A stretch of DNA of 64,000 bases from Theropithecus gelada (GCF_003255815.1 NC_037668.1:88899451-88963450), one strand, 5' to 3'; counted from the first letter of the stretch, positions 1 to 12,183 are shown. The notes: a model not told the origin generated them from the letters alone. A program made the numbers and translations.

Positions 1-300
1 TTCACTTGGCCGGGGAGACAACAGGGTTGATTCTGAGCTGGGCAGAATGAGAATGGCTTCTGTAAAGGAGATGGCCTAAAGCAGAGCCTTGAAGTTTGGC
101 AAGGGACATGCAGGGACAGAGCATGGAGATGGGCATATGTAGCGTGTGTTCTGGACACAGCACGTGGAGGCAGAGCACACATGCATAAAGTGTGTAATGC
201 TTCACTTCCATCCTTGTTCATTCAGCAAGCACCCATGCTTTACCTCGTGCTGACCGCTGAGCAGGGCTGCCCACGAGAAACTTCCCAACTTCATGGGCAA
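1..300. repeat. Possible L2-like relic DNA
   Basis: No gene is visible. Bases 215-300 begin with a phrase like the reversed 3' end of an L2 element (a start related to TTCATTCAGCAAGCACC, then a phrase ending in AACTTCATGGG). Bases 60-140 resemble diverged inner L2 sequence. Divergence is high, so this is only a plausible assignment. Confidence 0.3.
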
Positions 301-2270
301 AGCTGAAAACATTTGTCCACTTGGCCTTACCCCAGAGAGGGAGAAGGTCCACATACCGTGCCTTTGATATGTTATCCCTTGGCATAAAGTTTGGTCCAAG
401 TGTGCATTTGAAACCTCACGTTCCCTTGATGAATTTAAAGCGTGAACCTTTTGAACCTCTAAAAAGGTGGCGAAGACCACAGTTCTCCCTGTTCTTTTTC
501 CTCTTTCACTCTGCAGCTGGATTCTGCCTTCCCTCCGATGGTGATCTGAGGAGTGTCTGCTGTGTCTTTTGGTTTTTTTCCTTGTTTTGAGGAGTCCCCT
601 TTTTTCCTCCCCTGGGAGAGTTTCAATATGATGCTGATTTCTTGTCATCTTAGGGCTCCTCAGCTACAACAAAGATAAATGGTATAAAAGCAAAGCCCAA
701 ATTAGAGACCCTAAAATAATCTTGGAGAAGGAGAATTCTCAGTTATCAGTAAAATTGTCTTAGGAATTTGAGGAAACCCTTGTATACAGTGAAAATGAGA
801 CCCTAAGATAATTAACAAAATAAAAACAACTTACAGTACATATCTGCCACTTCCAGTGCTGCTATAAATAATTGCAAATGTAAGGATTTTTAGTGCAAAT
901 ATGCAGAAAACATGGGCATAGAAAGTTTAGATGACCTTAATGAAGAAACAGAGTTGGCTGTGGAACTGTGCTTAGTGGGAACAACGTTTTGTGCACTTGA
1001 TAAACACTGTCAGTTGTTAAGGCATCTTCTGATAGGTGAAAAGTGGTTTTTTGATGCAGTACTGCCTGGCATGCATCTTCTCGATGGTCTGTTATCTTGT
1101 GGGAATGACATTCGTTAAGTTGGTATCTGTGTGCATCCCACCCAAATAAAGAATGTTTCATCAGCAGAGTGAATTGCCATATACTCATCAGACTCTAGAA
1201 ATAAATTATCAGCGATGACTGCAGTGGGTGAGGCTGTTTGTTTATCAGATCACTTGAGAACAGAGTAAAGTGAGTTTCATATTTTCCTGAGTCTTGAATT
1301 CTCATTTTAGACATCTGTTCAGAAGCTTTCTAAGCCATGGAGTATTCTAAATGAGCATTTTGTTAAATGGATGAAGGAAGACTTAGTTTTCCATTGTTAG
1401 GTGAAACCTAATTAAAAATTAAATAATGACCTTGTGTTGGCTTGTAAATTCCTTATTTCCTGCATGTGTGAGTGTATTTTGTTAGAACATTCCATTTTAA
1501 AGCATGCTTTTTTATGAACAAGAAATACTTTAAAAATACTATTTGCTTTTGAAATTACGGTAGGGAATCAAAGGATAGTCTCTTGTTGAGAGCGGAAGGT
1601 ATTAGAAGCATGTAGCTTTATGAACTATATTTTCTGTGAATATAGCAGAATTAGTTTAATTGTTCAGTTTCACCCTCTCCAGCATGATTGCACCCATCAG
1701 GGCAGTTAACAGAGGCACCGCTATTTGTGTTATACTAGGAATTCTTTATAAACTTAATAAATGAAAGCTTTTTCTCTTATAGGCCCGATTCTCTAGTGGA
1801 CTTCTGGTGAAAATTATGTGGCTACCTTCCATTAATGTTAATGGAGGTTATGGATATAAATCCCTCCATAGTGATGGAAGAATGAGCCCCAGAGAGAAGA
1901 ATGTTTCTAATGAATCACTGGATTGTGATAGAGGATTCACTTGGTGTCCCTAATACCATTTCTTTTTTCCTTCTGAAAGTTTAAGGTCTTATGTTTAGGA
2001 ACTAGTTTCTCTCCACCTTAATCCTTTATTGTCAAGTCTGCAGTAATGTTAAGAACAGGAAAAAAATGTAGATTCCTTGATAGGCACAGTTTTTATATTA
2101 ATGTAACTATATAGGCACAGATTTTATATTAATGTAACTATATAGCACCTATTTTTGTGTTTTACTTAATATTACTTGGCAGACATCTTAGGTGTTTTAC
2201 AAGGTTATCATATATTTCACTAATAATGGTTGCTTAATAATTCGGTGTCCTGACAGATTACAGTTTATTA
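301..2270. other. No gene or clear repeat (apart from a short tandem duplication)
   Basis: AT-rich unique-looking sequence. Open frames here, such as a 148-codon minus-strand frame over 202-648 and a 68-codon plus-strand frame over 912-1118, match no protein I recognise and have no convincing splice or promoter context. The only structural feature I see is the tandem duplication at 2081-2142. The tail near 2150-2270 may be a worn interspersed repeat. Confidence 0.6.
2081..2142. repeat. 31-bp tandem duplication, two copies
   Basis: Two adjacent 31-bp units, 2081-2111 and 2112-2142, both begin TAGGCACAG and end GTAACTATA. They differ at one base (T versus A at unit position 10). Near-identity implies a recent replication-slippage event or an intermediate minisatellite state. 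Confidence 0.95.
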
Positions 2271-2279
2271 TTTAGTATT

Positions 2280-2400
2280 AAAGCTCTCAAATGTATTTGT
2301 CGAGCACCTGCTGGATACAAGGCATGAGCTTAGTGATGCAAGTATATGACATAGTCTGTAGCCTCAAATTTTCCATAATCTCGTGATAAAAGGAGGTACC
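2280..2400 (-). repeat. L2 LINE 3'-end relic
   Basis: The order of phrases follows the reversed L2 3' end: ATGTATTTGTCGAGCACCTG, then a diverged form of 'ctatgtgccaggcac', then text like 'cctcatggagcttacaatc'. Strongly diverged ancient mammalian LINE tail. Confidence 0.5.
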
Positions 2401-2452
2401 AGTTCATTAGTTGCTTTCCAGTGGGTCACAAATTATGGAACATCGTCTGGCT

Positions 2453-2770
2453 GGCCGGGCGTGGTGGCTCACGACTGTAATCCCAGCACTTTGGGAGGCC
2501 GAGGCAGGTGGATCGCCTGAGGTCAGGAGTTCGAGACCATCCTGGCCAACATTGTGAAACCCCATCTCTACTTAAAATACAAAAAAATGAGCCAGGCGTG
2601 GTGGCAGACGCCTGTGATCCTAGCTACTTGGAAGGTTGAGGCAGGAGAATCACTTGAACCTGGGAAGTGGAGGTTGCAGTGAGCCGAGACCATACCACTG
2701 CACTCCAGCCTGGGCAACAGAGCGAGACTCCATCTCACAAAAAAAAAAAAAAAAAAAAGAAAGAAAGAAA
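2453..2770 (+). repeat. Full-length AluS
   Basis: Complete dimeric Alu. It starts GGCCGGGCGTGGTGGCTCAC, has the middle A-rich linker near 2577-2587, the right arm CACTGCACTCCAGCCTGGG, and an A tail ending in GAAAGAAAGAAA. Target-site duplication ATCGTCTGG lies at 2442-2450 and 2772-2780. The phrase GAGGTCAGGAGTTCGAGACC places it in the AluS group. Confidence 0.97.
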
Positions 2771-2891
2771 TATCGTCTGGTTAAAGAAAGGGAAAGAATT
2801 CTTACTCAGAATCGGCATGATCACTTCTGGGTATCTGAATGGAGAAAATAATTCTATATGTCATGATGTTTTCAATCAATATTATTGGTGG

Positions 2892-3360
2892 TTTATTTAT
2901 TCAGCCAACTGTTGTTGGCTGCCCACTGTATACCAGGCAGTGTGCTAGATACTGGGAGTACAGCAGTGAGCAGCACAGAGACAGCCCTGCTCTCTTGGAG
3001 TGTATACTTTGAGTGTGGGAAACAGTGTGTGGGTACATAAAAAAAATAATTTCTAATGTGGTAGATCTCTAAAGGAAACAGGCAAAGTGATGGAGAATAA
3101 CTGAGAGGACCTGCTTTAGCTGGGAATGTGAAGGATGAGGCCGCATTCATACTAAGCATCCAAGTAAAGAGAAGACCAAGTGCAAAGTTTGGTCGGGATG
3201 AGTGTGTATGTGTGTGTTCCAGAGACTGAAGGCCATTATGGCTGGACAGTTAAGGGAGAGTGGCCTAAATAAAGTACATGTTGGAAGGGAGAGCAGCTTG
3301 CCACAGGGATACACAGAATAGGCAGTGGTGGTAAAGGCAGCATTTGAATCCAGGTCCATC
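2892..3360 (-). repeat. L2 LINE 3'-end relic
   Basis: Bases 2892-3030 track the reversed L2 tail closely: a 'ttattcagccaac' start, then TATACCAGGCAGTGTGCTAG, then 'ggagtacagcagtgagcag', then a diverged 'ccctgctctcttggag'. Sequence beyond 3060 (phrases like 'ctgggaatgtgaaggatgag') fits inner L2 in the same orientation, with less certainty. Confidence 0.65.
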
Positions 3361-3429
3361 TGGCTCTGGAATGTGCTGTTATAGCAACAGAGGGCAAGTG
3401 CGAAACATAATTCAAGGAAATAATTGCTG

Positions 3430-6400
3430 TAGCCATCCAGACCAGAGGAGAATCGCTTTGATCTAGAAAACATCTCAGTAGTCTTTGAAAAAAATGTACA
3501 GAATATGAAAGATATTATAGATCTTTTCCTCCTGTAATACAACCAGGAAATTATTCAGGCTAATTTTTTCAGAAAAATTATTACAATAAATTATGACCTC
3601 CCTTTGAAAGATATAATGTATTCAAACCTTTTTAATTAGCTAATCTTTTTCTGTGAAATCTTAAATATTTGCACGTATAATTGGTAATTTTAGCTTTTAT
3701 GTAGGTATTTTTCCCCCTGGTGATACTTACAAAACCTGGCTTACTCAAGTCCCAAAGTCCACCCCACTAGTAAACTCTCTAGTCTCTGTTCCTGTGCCAA
3801 GTGCTCTTCCTTTGTTACCAGGTCCACATAATTAATAGCTTTATCATATGAGGTAATTCAGTTACTCAGCAAAACAAATGATATACACTTTTAGAAATAG
3901 CTCTAGAAAGTAAACTTGAACCTAAAATTGTTTAGTAAGAGGAAATTTCTGTTTGTCTTTAATTAAGAGAAACTGTATGGAAATGTAAGCTAAGGATGCA
4001 TTAATCAGAGAAGTTGACATTGCACTGTTCTTCATTTTTATTTGGCATAGATTGCATGGGTGCTCATTAAATAATTTGTATGACTGAAATAACTTGTGAT
4101 AGTTCTTGCTAAAGTTTCGCATGTACTCAGACTAAAGAAACTTTAAAATTTTAATTAAAAAAAACCATTCAATTATTAGGTTTGAAGGTTGAGCTACTTA
4201 TTATAACCAAAACTCTTTATTGTCAGAATGTATGTTCATTATAGTGTTTGCTTGCCTTGTTGGCGAAGAAATACTTATTATGAGACTATATAGATTTTCC
4301 GTGAAGAATTAGTAATCAGATATCAGGTTTATACCTGGTGAGTAGATATTTGTATTTAATGCTCTTGAATTTTAACAGCCTTGCCTCTGTATGCCCTGCT
4401 CATCTGTGTCTTACCAACTTTGATACTGTTTTAAAAATAAACATTTGAAGGAAGAAGTTTGCATATTTAGAGGGTTGGTAGTTCATTACCTGCATGTACG
4501 TTATGCCCACATTGCAAAGGGAATCTGATCTATGTGGGTAACATATTTGGATAATGAAGGCTAAGGTAAAGGGGATTCCCCCTTCTACTTGAATTTTGTG
4601 ATTTATGTATGTCAATCCAGATTTCTTTGGTTTAAATCTTCTGGTGTACACTTGGCCATTGATCTGGTTTGGGCTCTGTAATATTTGTAATTATGTGAGA
4701 TGACAAGATTGAATTAACTTAATTGTAGAGTTTTACATAGTGTCTGTATCAACATCCTAATAAAATAATATGAAATTCAATAAGTAATGCCAAGTGGGAC
4801 AGTGAGCCACTCACATAAGCTTACTAAACTTGATATATTCTTATGGCACTCCTCCAGAATGTAGAAGAAACACATTTATCTAGGTGATTAGTATTCTTTC
4901 TGTCTGCCAGATTTAAGGATTGTTTGGAAATATTGTTAGAATCAAAATCAGCGTTTGTTGCTACACAGGGTTGAGCATTCCAGGCACACTCTGGTCGTTT
5001 TGTTATTCTAATGTCCACTTATTTCATGTCTGCCGTGACCGTGACAGTTTTCAGTCACACAGAGCTGCCATCAAAAGAGTGATAAGCTTGTAAGTGAAGC
5101 CTTTGGGGAAGCAATAAAGTCATTTTTCTGGTCCCATCTCAGAAGAAGACATTATTGGAAATTTCTTTAAAAGTGATCAAGTAGCACATATGAGGCCTTC
5201 TACAGTTTACGTTTTTGAAGTTATTAACAATCTGCAGTTAAGTCCATTTAAAACTGAAAGTGGCTCTTCTACAAAGTACTTTTTAAATACATTGCTGGTT
5301 CTAAATTTAAGGAAAATGGAAATATTGGAAATTAAAAGTCAAAGAAATTTCTGGGGCATACGATCCTTTCAAGTTTACAGTTTCCCACTTCAGATTTAAA
5401 ACTTGAACACGGCCATACTTTGCATTTTATGTTATCTAATTAGTGCCTTGTAATATATTTTGTGAACATTATCTATTAGCCATAATATCAGGGACAGTTT
5501 AAACAATCTCCAGTACATTTACAATAGAAGTATTAGCATTGTAAGGTCTTAAATTGACATCCAGGACATTAGGAAATCAAATTTAAAGCATTGCATTGTC
5601 TGTTACCCAATGGAGTGGACTGAGGACAGCGTGTGACTTGTGTACTGCAAATGATGCAATAGCTAAATATTCTAGTGTGAGTTAAGGTTGATTAAATGAT
5701 CATCTTTAACTCTGCTTTTCCCAGGGCTCTTTGAACTCTTGTTTTATTAGGTAATATGCTATGCTGTTATTTTACTGCTGTTTAAAAAACGTTTTTTTTT
5801 TTTTGGGAAAGAAAACGTGAGGTCTTTGGTTTCTAAATAGAAATTAGCAATCTTTTGCTCGGAATGTAAAAGTATGCTGTATTATCACAAACTGACCCTC
5901 CTCCTCCGCCAGAATTCTAGGGAGTAAAATGCATGAACAGGAAATCAGAAATAGATCAACAGAGTTATAGGCTTTAAAAAACTGTCTTGCATTTTTGCCC
6001 TGGAATTAATTTTCAGTGAAAATTAAAATATTTTTTCTATTCATCTGGAATCAGTTTTTACTTCATTAGCAGGAAATGATAAATATACATTCAGCACAAA
6101 TAGAATTTTCTTTATGGGACAAAGGATTTGTACTTTATAGGTAGATGTGTAAAATAAAAGAATCTTTCTGCTCTCCTTGTAATTTTCTCCCTCTTAACCT
6201 CAATAAGTTAAAGGAGAATTTTTTAACCTAACCTGTTAACGAACCATTTTAATGGAGCCTCTGGTATTTTGATAAAATAAAATGTTCACTAGCTGGACCT
6301 CGGTGGTGATAGCATGAAGGACTGGGGTAGAACCCTCTTTTTCATTTTCTTTTAATCCTGAAGTTATATCACTGTGCAGTCAGCTCAACTTGTGTCACTG

Positions 6401-7254
6401 CAGTAGGAAGATGTGTAGGTGGAAAGCTATTCCAGAAGGAGGCTGGAGCTACCTTCCCTGACAAGAAAAAAATCCAAGCACATACATACATAAAAAGACA
6501 CTCAAAGCAATACAATGTTATAGTTATAAGGGGCCGTAGGTTTCATTTAACGTACATTTTAGCATCCAGGTTCTAGATAAAATGTATATTCCGTGATTGT
6601 GAATGGGACTTTTCCATATTTAAAAGTTTATTAATGTGTCATTTTATCCATCATGTATTTGTGGCTATTTTTTTAATATCACGAATGGGAACATCCTGCA
6701 TCATAGTTTCTTTTTATTTGTCTGGATGCTTGTATATGCCTTTTAGTCTACTAATATGCTCACACATGCAAACTAACAAGAGAGGATGGCAATCCAGTAT
6801 TATAAACTGGTAAAGAGTTATAGTGCAGTAAGACTGGATTAACCGTGCTTTCAGCAGTCAAGTAGCCATAAGAGTTATATTGCAAAGTTTTAGACTAACT
6901 TGCATGTATCCCAGAGTTTGCACGGTGTTGTTGAATGTCTCATTAGACATACACTCTACCTACTATTCTCTCCTGACTTACAAAATGGTAGTAATTGAGC
7001 TGGCATCTAGAAAGTGGTGGTAGCACTACAGATTGTATCACTAATCCCAAACACAGGAGTTGCAAAACATCTTTCTTTAAATATTTTCTCTTCATGGTGC
7101 AACTGGGGAGGGCCAAATTCCAGCCTTAATAAAGTTTCAACCTGACCAGTTGGTAGAAATGGCAGAGTAATAGAATGTTTGGTCAAAAACCCAATGTGGG
7201 ACTGTGTCTAGGATTAGACTCTGCATTTCTGTCTGTTTCAGATGAGCTCCTCAT
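3430..7254. other. Unique-looking AT-rich DNA, no gene seen
   Basis: Almost 4 kb without Alu, L1 or clear MIR. Short open frames only, none over about 85 codons, and none with recognisable protein content. There is a 12-T run at about 5793. I see no promoter, CpG cluster or RNA gene. Confidence 0.6.
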
Positions 7255-7400
7255 TTCTTTTCTTTTTTTTAATTTAAATTTTTAACTTCAGGAGTACATG
7301 TGATGATGTGGTTTGCTGCACCTGTCAACCATCTAGTTATTAAGCCCAGCATGCATTAGCTGTTTTTCTTAATGCTCTCCCCCACCCAACCCAAGCTCCT
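7255..7400 (-). repeat. L1 LINE 3'-end fragment
   Basis: Reversed L1 3' UTR text: a T/A tail, then 'cttcaggagtacatgtg', 'ggtttgctgcacctgtcaac', 'attaagcccagcatgcatta' and 'cttaatgctctcccccaccc'. This is the common primate L1P/L1M 3'-end phrase set; only about 140 bp remain (5'-truncated insertion). The tail lies on the left, so the element is in minus orientation. Confidence 0.78.
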
Positions 7401-8569
7401 CATTTCTACTCAGTATGTATGTCCATGTATACAGGAGAAATGGAGAGTTCTACGTTTGGATTCTTCTAGAGAGATTCCCTATGGGACTTCTAACCCCTAA
7501 TCAGTATTCTTCTGTTGATGATAATCTACTTAAATGATATCCTATCATCAGAATCCCTTTATGGAATTACCTTTGTATTCTGCACAGTTCTTCCATTCTA
7601 GCTTCTAAATGTTATTTTTCCTCCCTTAAATCATTTTTCTAATGGAGACAACATTCAAATACATAGAACAGAACCCACAGCCAGGGCAGGAAACCTGCAT
7701 AGTGAGGCTGGTTTTGATACGCAGGCCATTCTACTGGCAGCTGTCTTGTAGGCAGCTTCATGTAATAGTGCAGAGGGTACAGAGAGAGACCTACACTGTG
7801 ATTTCTTTTGTTTGTATATTTTGTATTGAAATTGTAGATTTTTTGGTTGGAATTTATTTGAGATGATTCAAGACATTTTGCATAGTACTCAAATATAGGT
7901 GAAAGAATTTCAAGTTTGCTCATTTTGGCATAATTCTAAAACAAAAGTGTTACTGTTGGATCTGGGCATGTGATGGGTGAATGAGTGTTTCAGTGAAATG
8001 ACATAAGTCTGTATAATTTGGAGGGTAATGATGCCTTAGAACAAGAATAAATCTGGAGCGATGGAAAGGCTCCATATTCTAGATGAATGCATGCTTCCTC
8101 TTATGACTCTGAAAAATAAAATTAAATCTTTATTTATACGAATCCACTTGGGGGAGAAGGCTACATGGACTTGGCTTAATGATATATTTCAGAACAGGAA
8201 TATTAGCCTTAACCTCTTTCCTCACATTGCATATGATATTTAATCCATCATCTTTGTTTTAAACAAACAATACACAAGCTGTTGCTGGCATTGGTATAAA
8301 GCTGATGGTCCATCTGGAGAGCAGGAATATAGATCAGGAAAATAAGAGAATTGAAATTGGGTGCAAGGGCAGATTTGCATGTGTAAAAACCTTTCTGTTT
8401 TACCAGCTTTTATCAAATTATTTAATACTGGGCAAAACAGATTCCTTTTTCTGGAATCTGAGAAAGATACCTCCTCCTAGAGGAAGAGTTGCTTCAGTGT
8501 TCTAGGAAGAACAATTGGTTTTGAAAGACAATAAAATAATGAGCCATTAGGATCATCTTTTGTAATATA
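7401..8569. other. No gene or clear repeat seen
   Basis: AT-rich sequence with short frames on both strands (for example 7642-7866 plus and 7639-7923 minus, which overlap each other and therefore look like chance). No recognisable protein or RNA motif. Confidence 0.55.
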
Positions 8570-8682
8570 GGGAGTCAGTGTGGAAGAGGAGAGAGAGGAC
8601 TGCTGGTGGAGTGAGTTCTTGTTCTAGCTGTGTGTGATCATTGGCCAGTTGTTCAGCTTCTTGGCCTTCAGTGCTTCCTTTG
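8570..8682 (+). repeat. Possible MIR fragment
   Basis: Weak match to the MIR core: 'gttctagctgtgtgtgatcattggccagttgttcagc' parallels the consensus 'actagctgtgtgaccttgggcaagttacttaac', split here for clarity. Heavily diverged. Confidence 0.35.
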
Positions 8683-8684
8683 AC

Positions 8685-8960
8685 TCAATTCAGCAACCAT
8701 TTATTGAGGCAAATGTGAGGATTTTCTGTGGGCTACCTATTTAGCTAGATCCATAGACAAATAAGACTGGGTCCTACGCTTATGAAGCTCCAGGTCTTAC
8801 AATGGAAACCTATTGTGGTTGAACGATGTAGAGAGTGTTGTGTATGAGATATGGGTGCACAAAAGTAGGAAAAGTCAATTCTGTCTGGTGTAGACAGGAA
8901 GATTTGTGTTATGAATCCTTCTTAAGGATTTTCTATTTTGACATGCAAGAGGAGCAGGCA
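8685..8960 (-). repeat. L2 LINE 3'-end relic
   Basis: Begins TCAGCAACCATTTATTGAGG, then a diverged middle, then 'cttatgaagctccaggtctta', a close parallel of the reversed L2 phrase 'ctcatggagcttacattcta'. Phrases after 8830 fit inner L2 in the same orientation. Confidence 0.65.
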
Positions 8961-9019
8961 TTCCAGGTATTTGACTACTGAGAGATTCAGAACAAATTAT
9001 CAACAAGGTTCTTTCCAGT

Positions 9020-10405
9020 TCCACGTTTGCTGTGTTATCGGTGTAAAATTATTTGAATAGCTTTCCACTGATGAGTTATTAGCTGCAAAGTGTTTATTGT
9101 CATGGTTGAAAGAAAATAATAATGAAAGAAGAAAGATTACCTTTAGTGATAAAGTTGGGGCGGGATGGGACGAAGCAGTCCAATTTTTTTCTTTATAATT
9201 ATTCCCCTATTTGAAAAATCAACTTGTATATGAGGCAGCAAACACCTTGCAGAGCAGCCTTCCCTTTTAGTTTCAGGACGCAGTGGTGGATGGAACCACT
9301 GTAACCTGGCCTGCCTCCATGAGAGGAGGGAATCCAGGTGGCCATGTTGAAATGTGTCTGTGTGCAGCAAGGCTTCTGAAATGACAAGAGAGCCCAGCAG
9401 CTTCCAAAGCAGCTGTGACTCTGGATCTCACCCACCGTCTCTGCTTCTCACTGTTAGAGGAGTGAATCTGTGCTGCCTTAGGAGGCATGGAGCCTGGGAC
9501 TTTTCTTCCTTTTTTAAGTGTTTCATTTTATTAAAAAAAATTTGTAAGTGATAAATGTTGATCTCGTGACAAAAGAGAGATTCCCTCTTTATAAAACTAT
9601 TCTAACTAAAGATCTTTTGTAAACCCATGGGTTAGAAATAAAACTTGAATATCTCCTTTTTTTGTTGTTGTTTATGAATGGCCAATAATTTATTCACATG
9701 TGACATTTGAGCTGGCATTTTTTCCTCCTGAGATGACAGTAGCGTCCGCTGTGTTGTATTCTAAAGCAAAGTCAGAATAGCCCTTTGCTTTTGTCCCGAT
9801 TAGTAGTTCTGTTTTGCCCTATTGCCTTTTTCATTTAGACCTTATGGTATTTCCTAACCCTCAGACTGTTTTGAAAGGCTTTGATTAAAATATGCTGATA
9901 AAAGAATTCGATAACCAAGTTAGGAACGACAAGGCTATCTGGAGAAGACCAAATGACTTGGCAGCCTAACAAATTCTATTCAGAGCACACAAAGAGATCC
10001 TGGAACGTTTTATAGGGACTCGTGTGTGGGGAATGGTATGAACTCAGGTTACCTGCAAAATATGGTGTCATATGGAAACATTTAAGAGCTTATGGAAAAT
10101 TCTTTGAAATAAAGTGGAATGAGCTAGCAAGCATATTATACCTAAGAAGAAAAATAAGAGCATTCATTCTTATTTTTTTAGGTAGCTGCTCAAGGAAGGG
10201 AGATGGATGAAAGTAAATTGTTTTCTACTTTGTGTACATAATATAGAAGAGATCACCTAAGCCTAGTTTTGCTAACCAAACCCTAGAGTTAAAATTAGAG
10301 GTCATGATGTCTAGCCACCTTCCTCTGTAGGCACCTCTCATGATACCCTGAAAGCCTCTGCTTAAATACTTCCAGAGAACGGTGAGGGAGTGGGGGTGGG
10401 GATGA
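9020..10405. other. No gene or clear repeat seen
   Basis: Unique-looking sequence. Four overlapping open frames of 65-78 codons between 9143 and 9551 lie in different frames and on both strands, so none is credible as coding. A G-rich patch lies at 10381-10402. Confidence 0.55.
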
Positions 10406-10409
10406 AGGT

Positions 10410-10640
10410 TGGCAGGAACTCATGTTCAGTACCTAGTATCTGCAAGATACTAGAGTAGGTACTTTATCGCCATCTCATCTGACTTGTGAGTGTGGGTTTT
10501 ATAACCCTCAAGTTTACAAGTGAGGAAACTAAGTTTATGTAAGTGTCATGAAACTTGCCTCAGCTCAGGTGTCTAGCTTGAGGCAAATCTGAAATCAGAA
10601 CCTAGGTCCATCTTCTTGCACTACACTAAACTGCCTCTCA
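10410..10640 (-). repeat. MIR SINE, reverse orientation
   Basis: Reversed MIR layout: 'agtacctagtatctgcaaga' (for 'gcctactatgtgccaggc'), 'aagtttacaagtgaggaaac' (for 'attttacagatgaggaaac'), 'cttgcctcagctcaggtgtc', and 'atcagaacctaggtccatc' (for 'ttcgaacccaggcagtctg'). The CTAGTATCT / AGATACTAG hairpin at 10433-10453 sits at its left edge. Confidence 0.7.
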
Positions 10641-10886
10641 GGATGAGGGAGAGCTCCCTTCATGGCTAAGGCAACCTCTTCTGTCTAATAATGCAGATTC
10701 TTTAAAAATGCTTTCTTTTATTTAACTGAAATCTGCCTCCCATTAACATTTCTCATTGGTCCTGATTCGGCCTCAGGAGGATCACAGAACTGATACAATT
10801 CTCTTTCCTTATGCAGGTATGTTTGCAACCACTGCTGCCAAAATGGCCTCTGCCATCTTTTACCTAGTTGGTTTTTTTGAAAATGA

Positions 10887-10912
10887 ACACACACACACAC
10901 ACACACACACAC
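10887..10912. repeat. (AC)n microsatellite
   Basis: About 13 uninterrupted AC dinucleotides. Likely length-polymorphic. Confidence 0.97.
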
Positions 10913-11211
10913 AAATATCCTCTTGACTGCAATCCATCTTTCAACATATGGAATTCTTTTTGAATACTAGAGGTATAGCCTCAAAGAATATGAGTATCAG
11001 AAGATACTTTAGTTTCATCTTTCTGTGCCTGATTCATCAGCCAATTGTTAGTATGCCATCAGTCAAGCCATTGCTAAAAATAATGAACAGGGTGAACAGG
11101 ATAGGTTCACTTGTAGTCTATGTATAAGTTTCTGAAATTGCATGCAGAATTTAACCTATATATGAATTTTTCTGGAAAAAATGGTCATTAACTATTGTCA
11201 AATTCTTTTCT

Positions 11212-11460
11212 TTTTTTGAAGGCAAACTCTTGCTTTCTTGCCCAGGCTGGAGTGCAGTGGCGTGATCTTGGCTCACTGCAACCTCCACCTCCCGGGTTGA
11301 AGCCTCAGCCTCCTGAGTAGCTGGGACTACAGGTGTGTACCACCACGTCCGGCTATTTTTTGTTTTTTAGTAGAGACGGGGTTTCGCCATGATGGCCAGG
11401 CTGGTCTCCTCCTGACCTCAGGCAATCTGCCTGCCTCGGGCTCCCAAAGTGCTGAGATTA
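11212..11460 (-). repeat. Alu, reverse, truncated at its 5' end
   Basis: Reverse Alu text from 'cttgcccaggctggagtgcag' through 'cctcccgggttgaagcc' and 'tagtagagacggggtttcgc' to CCCAAAGTGCTGAGATTA. It stops there: the expected 'caggcgtgagccaccgcgcccggcc' end is missing, replaced at about 11461 by forward Alu sequence. A short deletion follows 'gggttgaagcctcagcctcc'. Confidence 0.9.
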
Positions 11461-11463
11461 AAA

Positions 11464-11562
11464 TAGAATCGCTTGAACCCGGGAGGTGGAGGTTGCAGTG
11501 AGCCAAGCTCATGCCACTGCACTCCAGCCTGGGTGACAGAACAAAACTCCATCTCTTGGATG
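11464..11562 (+). repeat. Alu right-arm fragment, forward
   Basis: Starts abruptly at AGAATCGCTTGAACCCGGGA and runs to 'actccagcctgggtgaca' and 'aaaactccatctctt'. It lacks the left arm and joins the preceding reverse Alu directly, so the two form an inverted pair with essentially no spacer. The junction looks like a deletion or recombination joint between oppositely oriented Alus. Confidence 0.86.
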
Positions 11563-11569
11563 GAAAAAA

Positions 11570-11838
11570 GGCTGGGTGCGGTGGCTCCTGCCTGTAATCC
11601 CAGCACTTTGGGAGGCCAAGGTGGATGGATCACGAGGTCAGGAGATCGAGACCATCCTGGCTAACACTGTGAAACCCCTTCTCTACTAAAACTACAGAAA
11701 ATTAGCCAGGCATGGTGATGCACACCCATAGCCCCAGCTACTTGGAAGGCTGAGGTAGGAGTATTGCTTGAACCTGGGAGATGGAGGTTGCAGTGAGCTG
11801 AGATCGCGCCACTGTACTCCAAGACTACATATCCAAAA
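11570..11838 (+). repeat. Alu, forward, with damaged 3' end
   Basis: Starts GGCTGGGTGCGGTGGCTCCT and carries AluY-like CACGAGGTCAGGAGATCGAG. After 'cgcgccactgtactcca' the usual 'gcctgggcgacagagcgagac' segment is missing; 'agactacatatccaaaaaaaaaa' follows directly, so about 20-25 bp are deleted near the end. Confidence 0.92.
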
Positions 11839-12183
11839 AAAAAATTGAGAAGTACTCAGAGTAGAGAACTTCCTCCCAAATGAATATACTAACCTCTTTG
11901 AGGAGAGCTTCCCAAATGACCATAAATTCATATAACTCAGCCATCACTAGACCATGTTATTTCATCTAGAAAATACGGTGAATGGTCTTGTAAGATGCCT
12001 GACTAAATTAAAGTATTTCCTGAATTCTCTTGATATTCCTCGACCTTGAGAAAGAATAATTATGTATGCCCTTAAAAATGGAAAAAGAGACTGCAATATT
12101 GTTACGTGGGCCTTTTATAAAATAGTATCCTTAAATTTATAATTACAGAGTTTGCTTTTTTCCCCTAGTTTTCTTTGTTTTAG

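Noticed and set aside
202..648. 148-codon minus-strand open frame, the longest in the window
   Set aside because: No known domain, charged low-complexity start, overlap with an opposite-strand frame and with L2-like text at its start. No promoter, splice or poly(A) context.
912..1118. 68-codon plus-strand frame with protein-like content (MGIESLDDLNEETELAVELC)
   Set aside because: No homologue recognised, and an overlapping minus-strand frame is equally long. Kept as background.
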